This document shows, in pieces, positions 34,501-45,354 of a DNA stretch of 64,000 nucleotides (the first letter of the stretch is position 1; every line of letters begins with the position of its first letter). The stretch is taken from contig OU696585.1 in the NCBI GenBank assembly GCA_916048095.2, positions 2,030,371 to 2,094,370 of the forward strand. The letters run 5' to 3'. Under the pieces are notes generated by a model that worked only from the letters and a program-made list of their open reading frames with translations, was not told the origin of the DNA and made no database searches. Origin of the DNA: Sacculina carcini (lineage: Eukaryota > Arthropoda > Thecostraca > Sacculinidae). Position numbers and translations under genes: made by a program.

Positions 34501-35041
34501 GTGGTGGTGCTTTGGCTCATGGACAGACTGACGTGGTCTCATTGCAGTAACAATACAAGTCTCTCATGTCACTCCAAGTCGCTCAAACAAGTGCGTTCTC
34601 ATTTGTCTCCTCGTTTCTGCTTGACTCTTCAAGAATCTTTTAAAATCTTTTTGCGAAATTGGTTATCTTTATGATAACATTGATGCAAAAGTTGAATTTT
34701 CATTCTCAACCTTTAAAATGTATGAATTCTTATTTTTTAAACCTACTTTTTGAGAATTGTTATCACATGTTTTAATTTTAATTAATTCATCATTTTTATT
34801 TTTTATTTTTACAAAATTATGTATTTGTCTATCGAAATTGATGTTAGTTTGTTGTGTCTGTGTGTAGTCTTGTGAGGCGGGCGGAGGTTCATGTATTATT
34901 GACTTGGACGGTTATTATGTGGAGTCGGCATGCTGTTGTGTGCTGGGTATTTTATGGCTTTTTTTGGGGGGCCGACGGCGACTGCAACAACTTCAGCTGC
35001 TGGACGTATCGGCGTGGCGGTGTCGCTTGCCTCGTGACTAG
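28539..35041 (+). CDS. Acetyl-CoA transporter SLC33A1 (AT-1), seven exons
   Basis: SLC33A1 is a multi-pass endoplasmic reticulum protein that moves acetyl-CoA into the ER lumen for acetylation of gangliosides and proteins. Exons are 28539-28739, 28895-29528, 30480-30709, 32667-32851, 33774-34024, 34484-34590 and 34868-35041. They give 593 aa in consistent phase, against about 550 in vertebrates; the extra length is the N-terminus and a Ser/Thr-rich loop in exon 2. Family blocks appear in order: YMLQ|GVPLGL, FLAATQDIAVDGWAL, STCNSVGQSGGYFLG, ALESADFCN, ILTAK|VGFAAADAVTGLKL, LALLAVPM, GGTYMTLLNTVANL, GGNWP, GGSCIIDLDGYYVES and WLFFLG near the C-terminus. Introns 1 and 5 begin with GC (AG|GCGAGT and AG|GCAAGT). 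Introns carry a pogo-like element, non-LTR 3' ends, a hAT MITE and a SINE. I am near certain of the identity. Confidence 0.97.
28740..28894 (+). other. GC-AG intron 1 of SLC33A1
   Basis: The donor is CAG|GCGAGT and the acceptor GGCAG|GGAGTT. No GT donor keeps the conserved LQ|GVPLGL junction in frame. The intron is 155 nt and TG-rich. Confidence 0.85.
29863..30448 (-). mobile_element. pogo/Tigger-like element remnant in SLC33A1 intron 2
   Basis: Terminal inverted repeats are perfect over about 24 bp (left CCGTATATTTCGGCGTAT...). They are flanked by TA, the duplication of the Tc1/mariner superfamily. On the minus strand, 30090-30383 encodes 97 aa with KKCGISNAMDGSEDD followed by an acidic tail, the C-terminal signature of pogo-like (DDE_1) transposases. 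The DNA-binding and catalytic parts are deleted. A 22-bp direct repeat (CGTCTTATACAACCGATATA core) lies near both ends, and recombination between such repeats could explain the deletion. Confidence 0.82.
30735..31195 (-). mobile_element. 3' end of a CR1/L2-like non-LTR retrotransposon
   Basis: On the minus strand, 30921-31190 encodes a Cys/His-containing C-terminal block (RIPRAERLCEIC, LGDEYHLLFVC) typical of the region after the reverse transcriptase in many invertebrate non-LTR elements. A 3' UTR follows and ends in a (TTTC)n tail at about 30735. The reverse transcriptase itself is absent. It sits in SLC33A1 intron 3, antisense to the gene. Confidence 0.75.
31237..31484. mobile_element. hAT-type MITE in SLC33A1 intron 3
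   Basis: The left end CACTGGCGGAGACAGG and right end CCTAGATCCGCCACTG form the classic CAGTGGCGGA-type hAT inverted repeat. The flanking octamers GTGTTTGT and GTGTGTGT agree at 7 of 8 positions. It carries no transposase. Confidence 0.82.
31980..32290. repeat. Probable dispersed repeat with GTAAGAGGCGACTAAAAG core
   Basis: The core TGCGTGTCGTAAGAGGCGAC followed by TAAAAG is flanked by a CCCCCACTGTAACGACAGC block. The style resembles conserved central domains of invertebrate SINEs, which I recall but cannot check. Only one copy is in the window, so boundaries are approximate. Confidence 0.4.
32914..33227 (-). mobile_element. tRNA-derived SINE, copy 3
   Basis: On the minus strand there is an A box (GTGGTGTAGTGGTAGCAC), the anticodon-like loop CTCACAA, a B box (GGTTCGAATCCC), and then the same body as at 15371 ending CAGCTGTCACTTGAGA. 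It lies in SLC33A1 intron 4, antisense to the gene. It is the most tRNA-like head of the three copies. Confidence 0.9.
34025..34483 (+). other. GC-AG intron 5 of SLC33A1
   Basis: The donor CTAG|GCAAGT is the textbook GC-AG consensus. The acceptor GTGTCAG|GAGGT follows a TG tract. Splicing here restores the family block NLGGNWP across the junction (phase 1). Confidence 0.92.
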
Positions 35042-35045
35042 CTAG

Positions 35046-35335
35046 TCATGACTACACCTTTTACAATTTGATTCGTCCCAACTGAAATCAGATCTGTCCC
35101 AACTGAAATCAAAATTGTCCCAACTGAAGTCAGATTTGTCCCAACTAGAACCACAATGTATGATATTGATTTTATATTTAATATCAAACATTATTACTAT
35201 CAATACATTGTTTTTTATTTCACGTGACAAATTTTACACAGTGCAAATTCAGTTGGGACAAATCTGATTTCGGTTGGGAGAATTTTGATTTCAGACGGGA
35301 CAAATCAAATTGTAAGAGGTATAGTTATCATGACT
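35046..35335. mobile_element. Palindromic MITE right after the SLC33A1 stop codon
   Basis: The left arm (TACACCTTTTACAATTTGATT) is matched by an inverted right arm (AATCAAATTGTAAGAGGTATA). Both arms hold tandem GTCCCAACTGAAATCA-type units, spaced about 24 bp. The element begins 5 bp after the TAG, so most of the 3' UTR start is a long hairpin in the RNA. No transposase is present. Confidence 0.75.
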
Positions 35336-35414
35336 AACTGCTATTCACGCGCTGTACAGGCAGTTTCCACGCGATACGTCTGGTGTAGAATTTTCTCCCG
35401 ATGTCTGCTGATAG

Positions 35415-35420
35415 AATAAA
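35415..35420 (+). promoter_or_regulatory. Possible polyadenylation signal of SLC33A1
   Basis: AATAAA lies 374 bp after the stop codon, downstream of the palindromic element. It is the first AATAAA after the gene. Confidence 0.4.
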
Positions 35421-35739
35421 TGCCACAGTATAAGTGTGTACAATTTTGAATACACAAGTAGAATGCATGTGAGGCTGTACGAAACACAAAAGAACAAAAC
35501 CTAAGCGGTTTTATATCCAGCTATCTCCCGTGTGTCGATGTGTTATTTTTTATAAGTGTCTTATAAAAAGTGTCATATATAAAGTGGTCGGGTGTGTTTG
35601 TGTGCGTGTGTCTTTGTGTTTGCCTAGTTCTGGTGAGTTTTTGATCTGTTCTGGGGGCATCTTACATAAATTCCATAGTTTCTCCTGAACTTCAAACAGG
35701 CGAACCTATTTTTCTAACTTTCCACTGTGCTATTGCAGC

Positions 35740-35835
35740 GTTAGTTTAGACTGGAAAACCCGGGGGGATTCGATCCTGCGACCTTTGTGTTGCTAGGCCG
35801 ACACACTACCACTATTCTGCTGGACTCTGTTGTTG
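35740..35835 (-). repeat. tRNA-like SINE fragment, second family
   Basis: On the minus strand there is a B-box-like GGATCGAATCC and an A-box-like TAGTGGTAGTG about 35 bp upstream of it. The body differs from the 15371 family, and a real tRNA clover leaf does not form. It is probably a degraded SINE. Confidence 0.5.
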
Positions 35836-36274
35836 GTTTAGTGGTCTTATTGTACTTCACACTAAATCTGGACTGCAGCTAGGGACAACATGTGGAATGT
35901 GTCTTTTTTTTGTTTTAGTCATAATACGAATATGCTCTGTTGTATGTGCCTGTCTGCCACTTGTTGAATTTAGAAAATATAACGTTTTTGTTTTTATCGT
36001 CAGTTTTGTTCATGATTTCTGAAACGTAGGTTGTTATACGGCGTAACAATTTATATTTATTTATTGAAACCAATTTTACATTGCACTATTTATCTATACA
36101 ATGAATATATTTAATGTTTTTATAATCAATGATCAGTGTTGAATATTTTGTTCATTAATTTCGTATTCAATAAGTCATATTTAGTATGGAGCGATAACGG
36201 AATGCACACAAAATTATAAAAAATTAACAATTATAAGAGTTAATATTTCCAGTTATATCGACATATGGGCTTAT

Positions 36275-36490
36275 GGATCATACTACCGTTTCGGCCAACG
36301 AACCATTTTGGCCAAACGCTCAGCGGACGAAAGACGATGCGATGAATGTCGACATTGGCCAAAATGGTACATGTTGTGAGTGCATCTGACAGTGGCGTAT
36401 CTAGTGACTGAAAGTTAAGCGAGTGACCATCTTGGCCAATCTTTCCTCAGCTGTATGTAGTTCAGTGGTTTTCAAACTTTGATCGTCTGA
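36275..36490 (+). mobile_element. Inverted-repeat joint element, single (right) arm
   Basis: The sequence GCCAACGAACCATTTTGGCC ... CAGTGGTTTTCAAACTTT also contains the hAT-like CAGTGGCGTATCTAGTGAC. The same arm appears at 55865-56070 and, inverted, at 47097-47285, 55706-55855 and 63760-63960. It marks the left edge of unit 1. Confidence 0.65.
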
Positions 36491-37734
36491 ACGTAACCAG
36501 AACGTAACCATCGCACAATGCACTGTAACATAATTGTAACGAGACTTAAATCAATTGAATTTCCCACTTTTGTTTGGGATTATTGACCTCCATCTCTATC
36601 AAAGTATATATTGGAATACATGTTTGATGTTATATTCACATACACTTTTGATTTCCACAACTTTTGATGTTTTATTTACATGTTTAAGTTTATTTTCATA
36701 TAAAATGTCATAGCAAGATGTGCTTATATATGTGCTCTCCTGTTATAAGTGGAAAGGACGTAAAACTAAATATGGATTTTCCGATCAAAAACTGCAATTC
36801 GTCCTGCATTAAATCCAACTTAATTGAACCGAGTCATACGCACCATGAGTGGAAACACTTACACTACACTCAATATGCGCTGTATCAAAATATATTGTCA
36901 ACAATTCATATGACAGTGACAAAAACAACTGGCACGTGATCCGCATGTTTCAATAATATACGATTTGCCAAGTTTCATTCAATATATGACCAAATCCCAT
37001 CCTATAAACAATTTGCTAACATGTTTGTCATTCAATATTCACAATTAATAAAACAGGTGAGGCACGCGATAATTTTATTTTCAAAATAAAAATCAACAAT
37101 GGTAATACAGTCATCAGTTCTGGGACATGGAAACAAATTACACATCTAAAAAAATCAAATACAAATCCTCATTGATACATAATACGTAGAGTTCACATAT
37201 GATATTGATAACGGCTCATAGAGCGCGGAACTTCTATCTTCATGCTCGCATTATGCTTGAAATGGTTGACCGCATCAAATCCAGTATGATGGCTTGCACC
37301 ACAGGCGGTAGATCTGTGCACACAAACTGATTTAGCTAGTTCATATGTATGTTCATAGTTCACACACACATGCCAACTAGCATGTGAGACTTTGGACGAA
37401 TCATCTCTGTGTGTGTCCAGGACGTGGCACGAGGACTCACTCTCACAGCGTCCGATCAGTCAATACATGCACTGAATCCCTAGCACTATGCTACTTTAGT
37501 ACATTCTGTTCAGAAGATGGGTTCAGAATGTATGAAATCCACCATTGACCATATCCACGATGGCTACAGGTCCCCCTTTCACTATGGAAAGTATTATCCG
37601 CTCAGAGGCGGGGGTATCATAGCTGCCACGCTATTCGCTGTGGCCTGCTTTTGATGGAAGAAATTGAAAAACACACATAATGAATGAAAAACTAGCACTT
37701 GAACAAAAACTAACATAACAACCAACATATACAC

Positions 37735-38510
37735 ACACGCAACAGCACATACACACACACACACAAGCACACATATACACACAAAACAGCACATACACAC
37801 ACACAAGCACACATATACACACACACACACACAAGCACACATATAAACACGCAATAGCACATACATACGCACGCACAAGCACACACACACAAGCACAGAA
37901 ACAAGCACGTGTTTTACCATATGAGCACGCAAAACACACACAGACAAAGCAAAAACAACACGGTTCATGCACAAAATTAGTATCAAACAAACAAAATATT
38001 GCAGCAACAAAATATTTTTATATGTTTTCTTTTCTTTTTTTTGGTTATTTTATTCATGCACATTCCTGTACATCTACATCCACAGACGCAACCAAGCAAA
38101 TAAACAGAGACACAATATACGTACAAACACACAGACACCCGCACAGAGAGAGGCACGCACACACACACAGCGGCATTCAAACAGAGAGGTACACACACAC
38201 ACACACTCAGAGAGGAACACACAGCCACCCACACAGAGACTTACACAGAGGTACACACAGAGATTACAAACGCACACACACACACAAACCCACACACACA
38301 CACGCGCAGAGAGGTACACACACACAGACACACATAAACCCACACAGAGAGAGGTACACACACACACCCACACATAGACCCACATACAGAGGTACACACA
38401 CACACCTATACAGATAGGTAAGCATACACCCATACAGAGAGGTACACCCACTACACACTGATAGGTACACACACAATACACACAGCGAGGTACACACACA
38501 ACTCAAGCGC
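37735..38510. repeat. AC-rich repeat with GAGAGGTAC interruptions, unit 1
   Basis: Simple AC repeats alternate with ACAGAGAGGTACACACAC units. The homologous but shorter tracts in units 2 and 3 lie at about 48000-48130 and 57040-57150. The long Cys-rich ORFs on the minus strand are artefacts. Confidence 0.85.
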
Positions 38511-38525
38511 GGATTAGCAGCGTAT

Positions 38526-38804
38526 ATGCTGTTTACTGATGGTTTATCATTCACCGGCAGCACCAAAGATGGGATGAGGGCAAGCATCCTGAAGCAAACA
38601 AAAGCAAAGGATGATTTTCGTCTCGTTCCTATTGGTACCATTCTCACGGTAGGCCAAACAGACCAGGCGGTATCTATTTCTGATTTGCTAGATGGTCATT
38701 GGGTACTAGCTGAGTATCTCAGCTTAGCTAGTAGCTCATACGCCCTTGAAACAGGTTTTGTTTTTAATCCTGTAGGGTGTCTAGCCACCCTCCTCACTGC
38801 TTAG
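38526..38804 (+). CDS. Unrecognised 92-aa ORF in unit 1
   Basis: The ORF starts just after the AC-rich tract with MLFTDGLSFTG and ends at TAG 38802-38804. Composition is ordinary (not repeat-like) and includes LVPIGTILTVGQTDQAV. I do not recognise the family. It has no counterpart in units 2 and 3, where a retrotransposon occupies this position. It could be a captured exon, a remnant of an element, or chance. Confidence 0.3.
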   Translation: MLFTDGLSFTGSTKDGMRASILKQTKAKDDFRLVPIGTILTVGQTDQAVSISDLLDGHWVLAEYLSLASSSYALETGFVFNPVGCLATLLTA

Positions 38805-39248
38805 CAGTGGGGGCGCCGGTTTAGTCGCCGACGATTCGACCAAAGTTCACTGAGTAATAGATTTGATGAATCATGATTGTTCGTAGGAGGACTATCGAAA
38901 CAGACGGATTACGGCCAGTGCGGCATGCGCACAGGCAAATCTATCACAGGGAAACCAGTGAAACCCAATCACACACACACACACACAGAGTCACATACGC
39001 ACACAAATACACAGAAGACACACATACACAAATAAGAAGAGACAGATACACACCCAGAGACACACTCTCACAAACCCCGGGAAACACACACACACAGAGA
39101 GAGAGAGAGAACGAGACACACAGAGACACAGGCACGCACACACACACCTACATGAACACACAGACAGACACAAAGAAGCAAAAACATATACACACACAGA
39201 GGAGCACATACATACACACATAGAAACAGAATTACACACATAAACATC

Positions 39249-40316
39249 TCACATACAAAGTCGATCAGTAACGGCAGGAGTTGTCGAGCTCTCCATTCTC
39301 TCTATCTCATATTTGCGTTCGCGATTTCTCTTCATGACTCTGTATTTCCGATAGGCGGCCCTCGTGCTCATTCCTCGATCAATTAGATCGCGTATACTTG
39401 GCAAAGCGTCATTCGGGGCACGATCAGTAACGGCAGGAGTTGCCTCTATATCTGGTTGTCCTACGCTTCTCTCACTACTCACCTCTGCATCTACCCTGCA
39501 CTCTCTCTCAGTAACGACAGGAGTTGCCTCTACCTCTGGTTGTCCTACACTTCTCTCACTACTCACCTCTGTATCTACCCTGCACTCTCTCTCAGTAACG
39601 GCGGGAGTTGCCTCTACCACTGGTTGTCCTGCGTCTCTTTCACCGCTGACCGTTGCGCCTACTCTGAAAAGCACACTCGTATCAAACAAAACATCCACAG
39701 AACCTTCGATTGTATACAAGACATTGCTTGACTCATCCATAGTCTCTGAAGGAGCGAATACTTCGCCGTCATGCTGCATGACATCCACATTGCTTGGAGA
39801 CAAACCATTTGTGGCGATCCCATCATCCACGCTTGAAGGCGAGGCCACATCAACACTCCTATTCCGGGAAAAGGGTGAAAGCGATCTGTGTATAGGCAAC
39901 CCATCTTCCACACCACTCGGTGATGGAGACAACACGACATTACGACTCGACGGTGAAGATGTGTACCGCGCAACGGCCATTCGCCGCCTAGTGCTTCGAT
40001 ACGCCAGGTTTGAGTGCGGATGACGGCGCTTGGCAATGTTGAACAATTGCACAAGGCGCTGAGGCTCGCTGCGCGCCAACGCGTAGCACTCTGCACGACA
40101 GCGAATGTCAGCCAGAGTTTGGTCGCAGGGCAGGTGATTGTGCTCCTGTCCGATGCGGAAAGAATCACCGCTGCGAATCGCCGAGCCATTGCAGCCGCTC
40201 TCCTTGCAGCGGAAATACTGCCGACCACGCCTGGTCCATCTGTGGCGATAGATGAAGCCGTCCAGCTGATAGAACGTCTTGACACGCCTTCCACTTGAAA
40301 TCTCGATGCACTCCAT
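39249..40316 (-). CDS. FLYWCH zinc-finger protein, probably transposon-encoded
   Basis: FLYWCH fingers bind DNA or protein and are common in Mutator-type transposons and in some host regulators. I take Met at 40314-40316 as start (MECIEISSGRR); the frame is open further upstream to 40523. The finger follows at once: FYQLDGFIY ... YFRCKESGCNGSA ... EHNH gives the C-x4-C and H-x-H ligands. The middle is low-complexity Ser-rich. A 33-aa unit (ERSVGQPEVEATPVVTEREC-type) is then repeated about three times (about 39420-39640). The end is a basic, helix-like IRDLIDRGMSTRAAYRKYRV. There is no transposase catalytic domain. Units 2 and 3 keep only the part around MDESNNVLYTIEGSVDVLF. Confidence 0.65.
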   Translation of the reverse strand: MECIEISSGRRVKTFYQLDGFIYRHRWTRRGRQYFRCKESGCNGSAIRSGDSFRIGQEHNHLPCDQTLADIRCRAECYALARSEPQRLVQLFNIAKRRHPHSNLAYRSTRRRMAVARYTSSPSSRNVVLSPSPSGVEDGLPIHRSLSPFSRNRSVDVASPSSVDDGIATNGLSPSNVDVMQHDGEVFAPSETMDESSNVLYTIEGSVDVLFDTSVLFRVGATVSGERDAGQPVVEATPAVTERECRVDTEVSSERSVGQPEVEATPVVTERECRVDAEVSSERSVGQPDIEATPAVTDRAPNDALPSIRDLIDRGMSTRAAYRKYRVMKRNRERKYEIERMESSTTPAVTDRLCM

Positions 40317-40564
40317 GACTTGCACGATAATCGCAATCAATGTCTGCAATGTACGGTGCAATGTATATTGCATTGCACCACCGGGGGTGCCAAATCCTCC
40401 CCTGAGCGGCCTCATAGAAATAACGAGATGAGGTAAATAATAAATTGAAAGATAAATGCTCATGTTATCCCACAACCCTCCGCATTGTGGTTTTGTATAT
40501 CCTGACGATGCATTTACTAACAATTACACTCGCACGTGGTTGAACACTAAAATATTGCACAGTT

Positions 40565-40790
40565 TACAATTAAAAATCAGCTTTACTTAATTAACTTGTT
40601 GATTTATCAAATCATCTCCGTTAGACACTAAAACATTGCACAAATTTACAATGTATTATCACCTTTTCTTGTTTTAATTGGTGTGTTGTTGTTTAGAAGC
40701 TGGTTGATATATCATTTATAATCAGATTTGCAGAATATATTTTATCAGATTAAAGACATTATCGTATAGTTTACGTTGTTAATTTTAGGT
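40565..40790. repeat. Direct repeat pair within unit 1
   Basis: About 225 bp (AAAATCAGCTTTACTTAATT ... GTTGTTAATTTTAGGTT) recurs at about 43215-43448 in the same orientation. It flanks the satellite remnant and CR1-like insertion. Units 2 and 3 have one related copy each (about 50890-51060 and 60045-60220). Confidence 0.75.
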
Positions 40791-40931
40791 TAAGGACAAA
40801 GACAATAAGAATGGCAAATTTTAGCTTAAATGTATTATTTCAAAATTTTCAGAATATGGACAAAGACACTGAAATCGACTAATTTTAGCTAGAATTTAAT
40901 ATTTTAAAGTTATTTACTCTTAAATCTTACC

Positions 40932-43076
40932 CTCTCCAAAACCGCTCTGGTCAACCCTGAATTCCCTTCTAGGTCGCAAACCAACTGCTCCAGAGACCAC
41001 CATCTCCTGCTCCGATTTTGCCAAATATTTCACTGATAAACTCATTTCCTTACGCTCTGAACTTCCTACACCATCAAACCATGCACGACTACAACTTTTC
41101 CTTTTTCTTCTACCACATGTTTCTTAACTTCTTTTAATCAGATCTCAATAACTACCACCCATCGCCTCATCACACACACCAAAAAATCATTTTGTCCATC
41201 TAATCCAATAAACTTTTCTGCTATATCGTCCTCTCTTCATCTACTCGCTCCTTTTCTGACCCATCTCATCAATGCCTCGTTTCTTCATGGAACCTTCATC
41301 ACCAGCAAACATGCCATTCTCACTCCTATCCTTAAAAAACCCTCTCTTGATCCGACAATTCTTAAAAACTACCGACCTATTTCCCTCCTTCCATTCTCCT
41401 CCAAAATCCTTGAATCTGCCATCTGATCAGCCTATCTTCATCATAATCATCTCCTTGACGATCTTCAATCAGGCTTCGTTCCACGACATTCAACCGAATC
41501 TGCCCTTGTTCGCCTTCAGCACGATATACTCCCTCATTTTTCACAAAAAACATCTGTATTACTTATTCTCTTGGATATGTCATCTGCTTTTGACCTCGTC
41601 GATCATAAAATTTTAATTCAAGACCTCTCTTCCATTGGAATATCCCATTCAGCTCTTTCTCTCTTAACATCCTTCCTCACTTATCGCTCCTACTCTGTTC
41701 TTTTCGACTCCTGTCATTCACAAACTCTTCCTCTTTTATCAGGGGTTCCCAAGGGTTCATCACTGGGGCCTATTCTTTTTAACATTTACATGTCATCTCT
41801 CTGTCCCATATTGCGCAAATTATCCCTTTCTTTTCATATATATGCAGATGACGTCCAGATTTTCCTTCCCTTATCCTATCAAAAGTCTGTTCCTCATATC
41901 ATGGACACTATCTCACCTTGGGCCTCCTCACGATCACTGATCATCAATCCTTCTAAAACTGAATATATTGTTCAATATATTCACCCGCCTATGATCCACC
42001 CTGCTCTGTCTGACTTGCCTCTTTCATCCCATGTACGTGACCTCGGTATTATACTAGATCCGCACCTATCCTATCAAAAACACTTCACTTCTACCGCTCA
42101 TATCTGTCGGTTAATTATCCGAAATCTATATTTGATCCGTCCTTACATTGACTCTCCTCTCGCACACTCCCTGGTATCTGCTCTCAAACTCCCCCGCATT
42201 GACTACTGCAATTCACTATTTCTACACCTTCCACAGAAAACCTATAACATACTGCAGTCTGTCCTTAATCAAGCCTGTCGTTTCATCCTTCGCCTTCCTT
42301 CACATCACCCCACATCATCCCATCTACGTGACTTGGGTATCCTACCCATACCCTACCGCATTCATCATAAAATCTGTTTACTGACATACAAGCTCTTACA
42401 TCTTTCTGATTCACCGCAGTATCTTCTAGAACTCCTATCGCCACATGTTGGTCCTCGTGATACACGACAGTTCAAAGTACTCCTTGAACCTCGTTCTCTT
42501 TGTGAATCTTTCTGGTCGACACGCTCTCTTCAGTTTACTGCACCACGTATGTACAACAACCTTCCATATGAACTGCTCTCCTCCACATCTGTTAAATCAT
42601 TCTCGAAGCTACTACATTCTCACCTTCTCTCGCTATTAGATTAAATGACCTGCTCATAATGCTAAAAGCATAAAAGCTGAAAACATGCTCATAATTGCAT
42701 TATTTGTTCTTGTTTTGTATGTGTGCATGCTAGACCTTTTCTTGATATTAGATTAAATTACTTGCTCATAACTGCATTCTCTATACTTGTTTGTATGTGT
42801 GCTTGTATATGTTTGCATGTCTGCCTGATTCGCATGTTATATTTGTAGTGGCATCTTTATTTACTTACGTGCTGCCTTTTGTAATTACACCTATATTCTG
42901 TTTCTTGTCACGACCTCTATAATTTGTCATGTATGTTCGCATGTTTTTCTCTGCAGTTTCTGCATTTGCATGTTACATGTTTTCTGGCTTATTTATTTTA
43001 TTTAGTTTTATTATTGCATGTCTACTTTATTCTTTATGCTAATTGTGCCTGTGGTAGGCTGAAGTACAAATACAAA
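40932..43076 (+). mobile_element. CR1-like non-LTR retrotransposon, degenerate, unit 1
   Basis: The insertion lies inside a 151-bp satellite unit, with TACC on both sides (40928-40931 and 43077-43080) and a 3' tail of ATACAAA-type repeats. Reverse transcriptase blocks are readable: NYRPISLLPFSSKILESAI then a TGA stop, SSAFDLVDH, SGVPKGSSLGP and YADDVQIF. From about 41571 the frame is open to the stop at 42642-42644 (357 aa). Upstream there are a stop and frameshifts, so the copy is inactive. The endonuclease domain is missing (5' truncation). Confidence 0.88.
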
Positions 43077-44959
43077 TACCATTTTTCCCAAGTCAATGCC
43101 ATTTTCAATATCACAACGATGTTAGTGAATAACACGATGGGAATATATAAATCTGGACAAACACAGTGCAATTGACTAATTCTAGCTAGAATTTAAGATT
43201 TCAAAGTTTTTAAAGTATTTATTTAAAATTAAAAATCAGCTATACTTAATAAACTTGTTGATTTAACAAATCATATCCGTTAGACACTAAAACATTGCAC
43301 AAATTTACAATGTATTATCACCTATACTTGTTTTAATTGGTGTGTTGTTGTTGAGAAAATTGTTGATTTATATTTTATAATCAGATTTGCAGAATATATT
43401 TTATCAGATTAAATACATTATCGCATAGTTTACGCTGTTAATTTTAGGTTCACAAAGCTCATTTTAGGGCAATTATTTATGTCAAGGAATAATTTAAGAA
43501 TTGACATTTACCATTAAAATTGATATTCAACATTATGCTTAACATTAAAAATTGTCTCAAAAAGCATACAAAAAAGCTGAAAATTTCACAAAAATCTATC
43601 AATATATCCTTAATGTATCTAGATATGATGGATCATATGACGCATTATGGATGCGCCTACCTTATACAACCCTTCAATACAGACTTCTAATAAAATACAA
43701 CCAAAATAGCCCATATTACACGTTTACAGGTTTTATGGCTTTGGGCGTTATATTAGGCATCATTAAATCTCGTTTCTACCTAGGAACACACTTACACCCG
43801 ATAACAGTCCCAATAGGCCAATAGCAATCCAAATGAAAAACATACAACTGACCGAATAATTAAAGCCCACAAACTACCAAAAATAAAAGTTTACAATCCC
43901 TGTAGCACTAACTATGCAATGGGCATAGTTAAAACCTCTATTAACAGTAGAAATATCATAAAAAACCTCATTATTAACCCGAATCACATGGACCGATTTG
44001 CTAAAATATGAATAACAACCCTTTGGCTCAAATAAGACAATCAATGAAATATGAACCTTAAACATCAAAACATTTGTTTGCTAAAATAAATCAACTATCA
44101 TACAAATACAATAAAAACTGTCTTCCCGCACAACAAACAAACACTCAACAAACCATACAGGAAATAACCAATGTTCGAATGTTCAACAACACCGCCTTAA
44201 CCCATCAAAGGGTTTAAAAATAATTTCGTATTCACTAAGAATGATGAGATCTAAAAACACACCAAAAATTCAAATTTATTGACAAATAGATAATATTCCT
44301 AAGATTGTTTTAGCATATATATTTAGATTAAAGCCGAGCCACTAGCGTCACGCGTTGCAACATGTTTCGCAGTTTCTGAGATAGTGCTAAATTCAATTTT
44401 ATGTTGGCTGAATTTAAGAAACAAATCAATACTAAGGAACGTTTTCAATGAGCTGAAAAAATATCTAATTAAAAATTAATGCTTGATATATTGTATATGT
44501 GAAAGCCTTGACAAACATCAAATGCGCCAAATTTGAAAGCAACGTTTTGCTTTTGATTTGTTTTGTTTAGCGATAATTCAATATATTTCCAAGCAATACA
44601 AATTGAACAGACATAGGCAGAGATAAATAAACATTCTCTATTGAGCTTAGTGAGGATAATGTCAGTCGCGTCACGCGTGCAACACATGTCCAGTGTAAAG
44701 AAAGAGGACATTTCATTTACATACCTATTTGTATTTAATATTCTACAATTCACTACACTTACCAACTTTGTTCTATTAGACGAGTATTGCTGATAAATTA
44801 TCAAAACACACACCAAACATATATATCTGTCAGCTAGTCAGCTAACATCACAAAACTTAAATTGCAGCTCTCATTGATTTAGCTCTGTTGATTTAGCAGT
44901 TGACATAACGTGTTGCAACACTGATGATAGACAAGCTCACACTGCTACCATTGATCTTG

Positions 44960-45000
44960 CCAATCAGGACCAATTTTCTGCAACATTGTGTCTATTTAAA
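44960..45000 (+). promoter_or_regulatory. CCAAT/CCAAT/TATTTAAA block, unit 1
   Basis: Two CCAAT boxes (44960-44964 and 44970-44974) precede TATTTAAA (44993-45000). A GC-richer GCGAGCAGAAGAGACGG follows, where transcription could start. The same arrangement is kept at 55034-55074 and 63083-63124. Confidence 0.45.
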
Positions 45001-45354
45001 GCTCAGGCGAGCAGAAGAGACGGTCAGACACAATCACACAAACATGCACACCCACACCAACACACAACCACCGGCATGCAAATATCAGCGCAAAAATTAT
45101 TACGCAATGTCTTATCAGTGCAGCAACAACTGATATTGGATAAAAACACATAACTGAAGTTGTCTGCATTAAATCTCTTACCGTCTTGTGAACCATTTGT
45201 GTTGTGCAGAAACAGTTTGAATTCGCGTCTTTCACTGGTGTACAGAAACATGTTGATTATGTTAGCATAAAGTGTAAATGTGCTGAAATGCATATAGTAT
45301 TCATAAAGGATACCACACTGTTATTAAGAAAGTGTACTTACCTTATGTTCTTGA

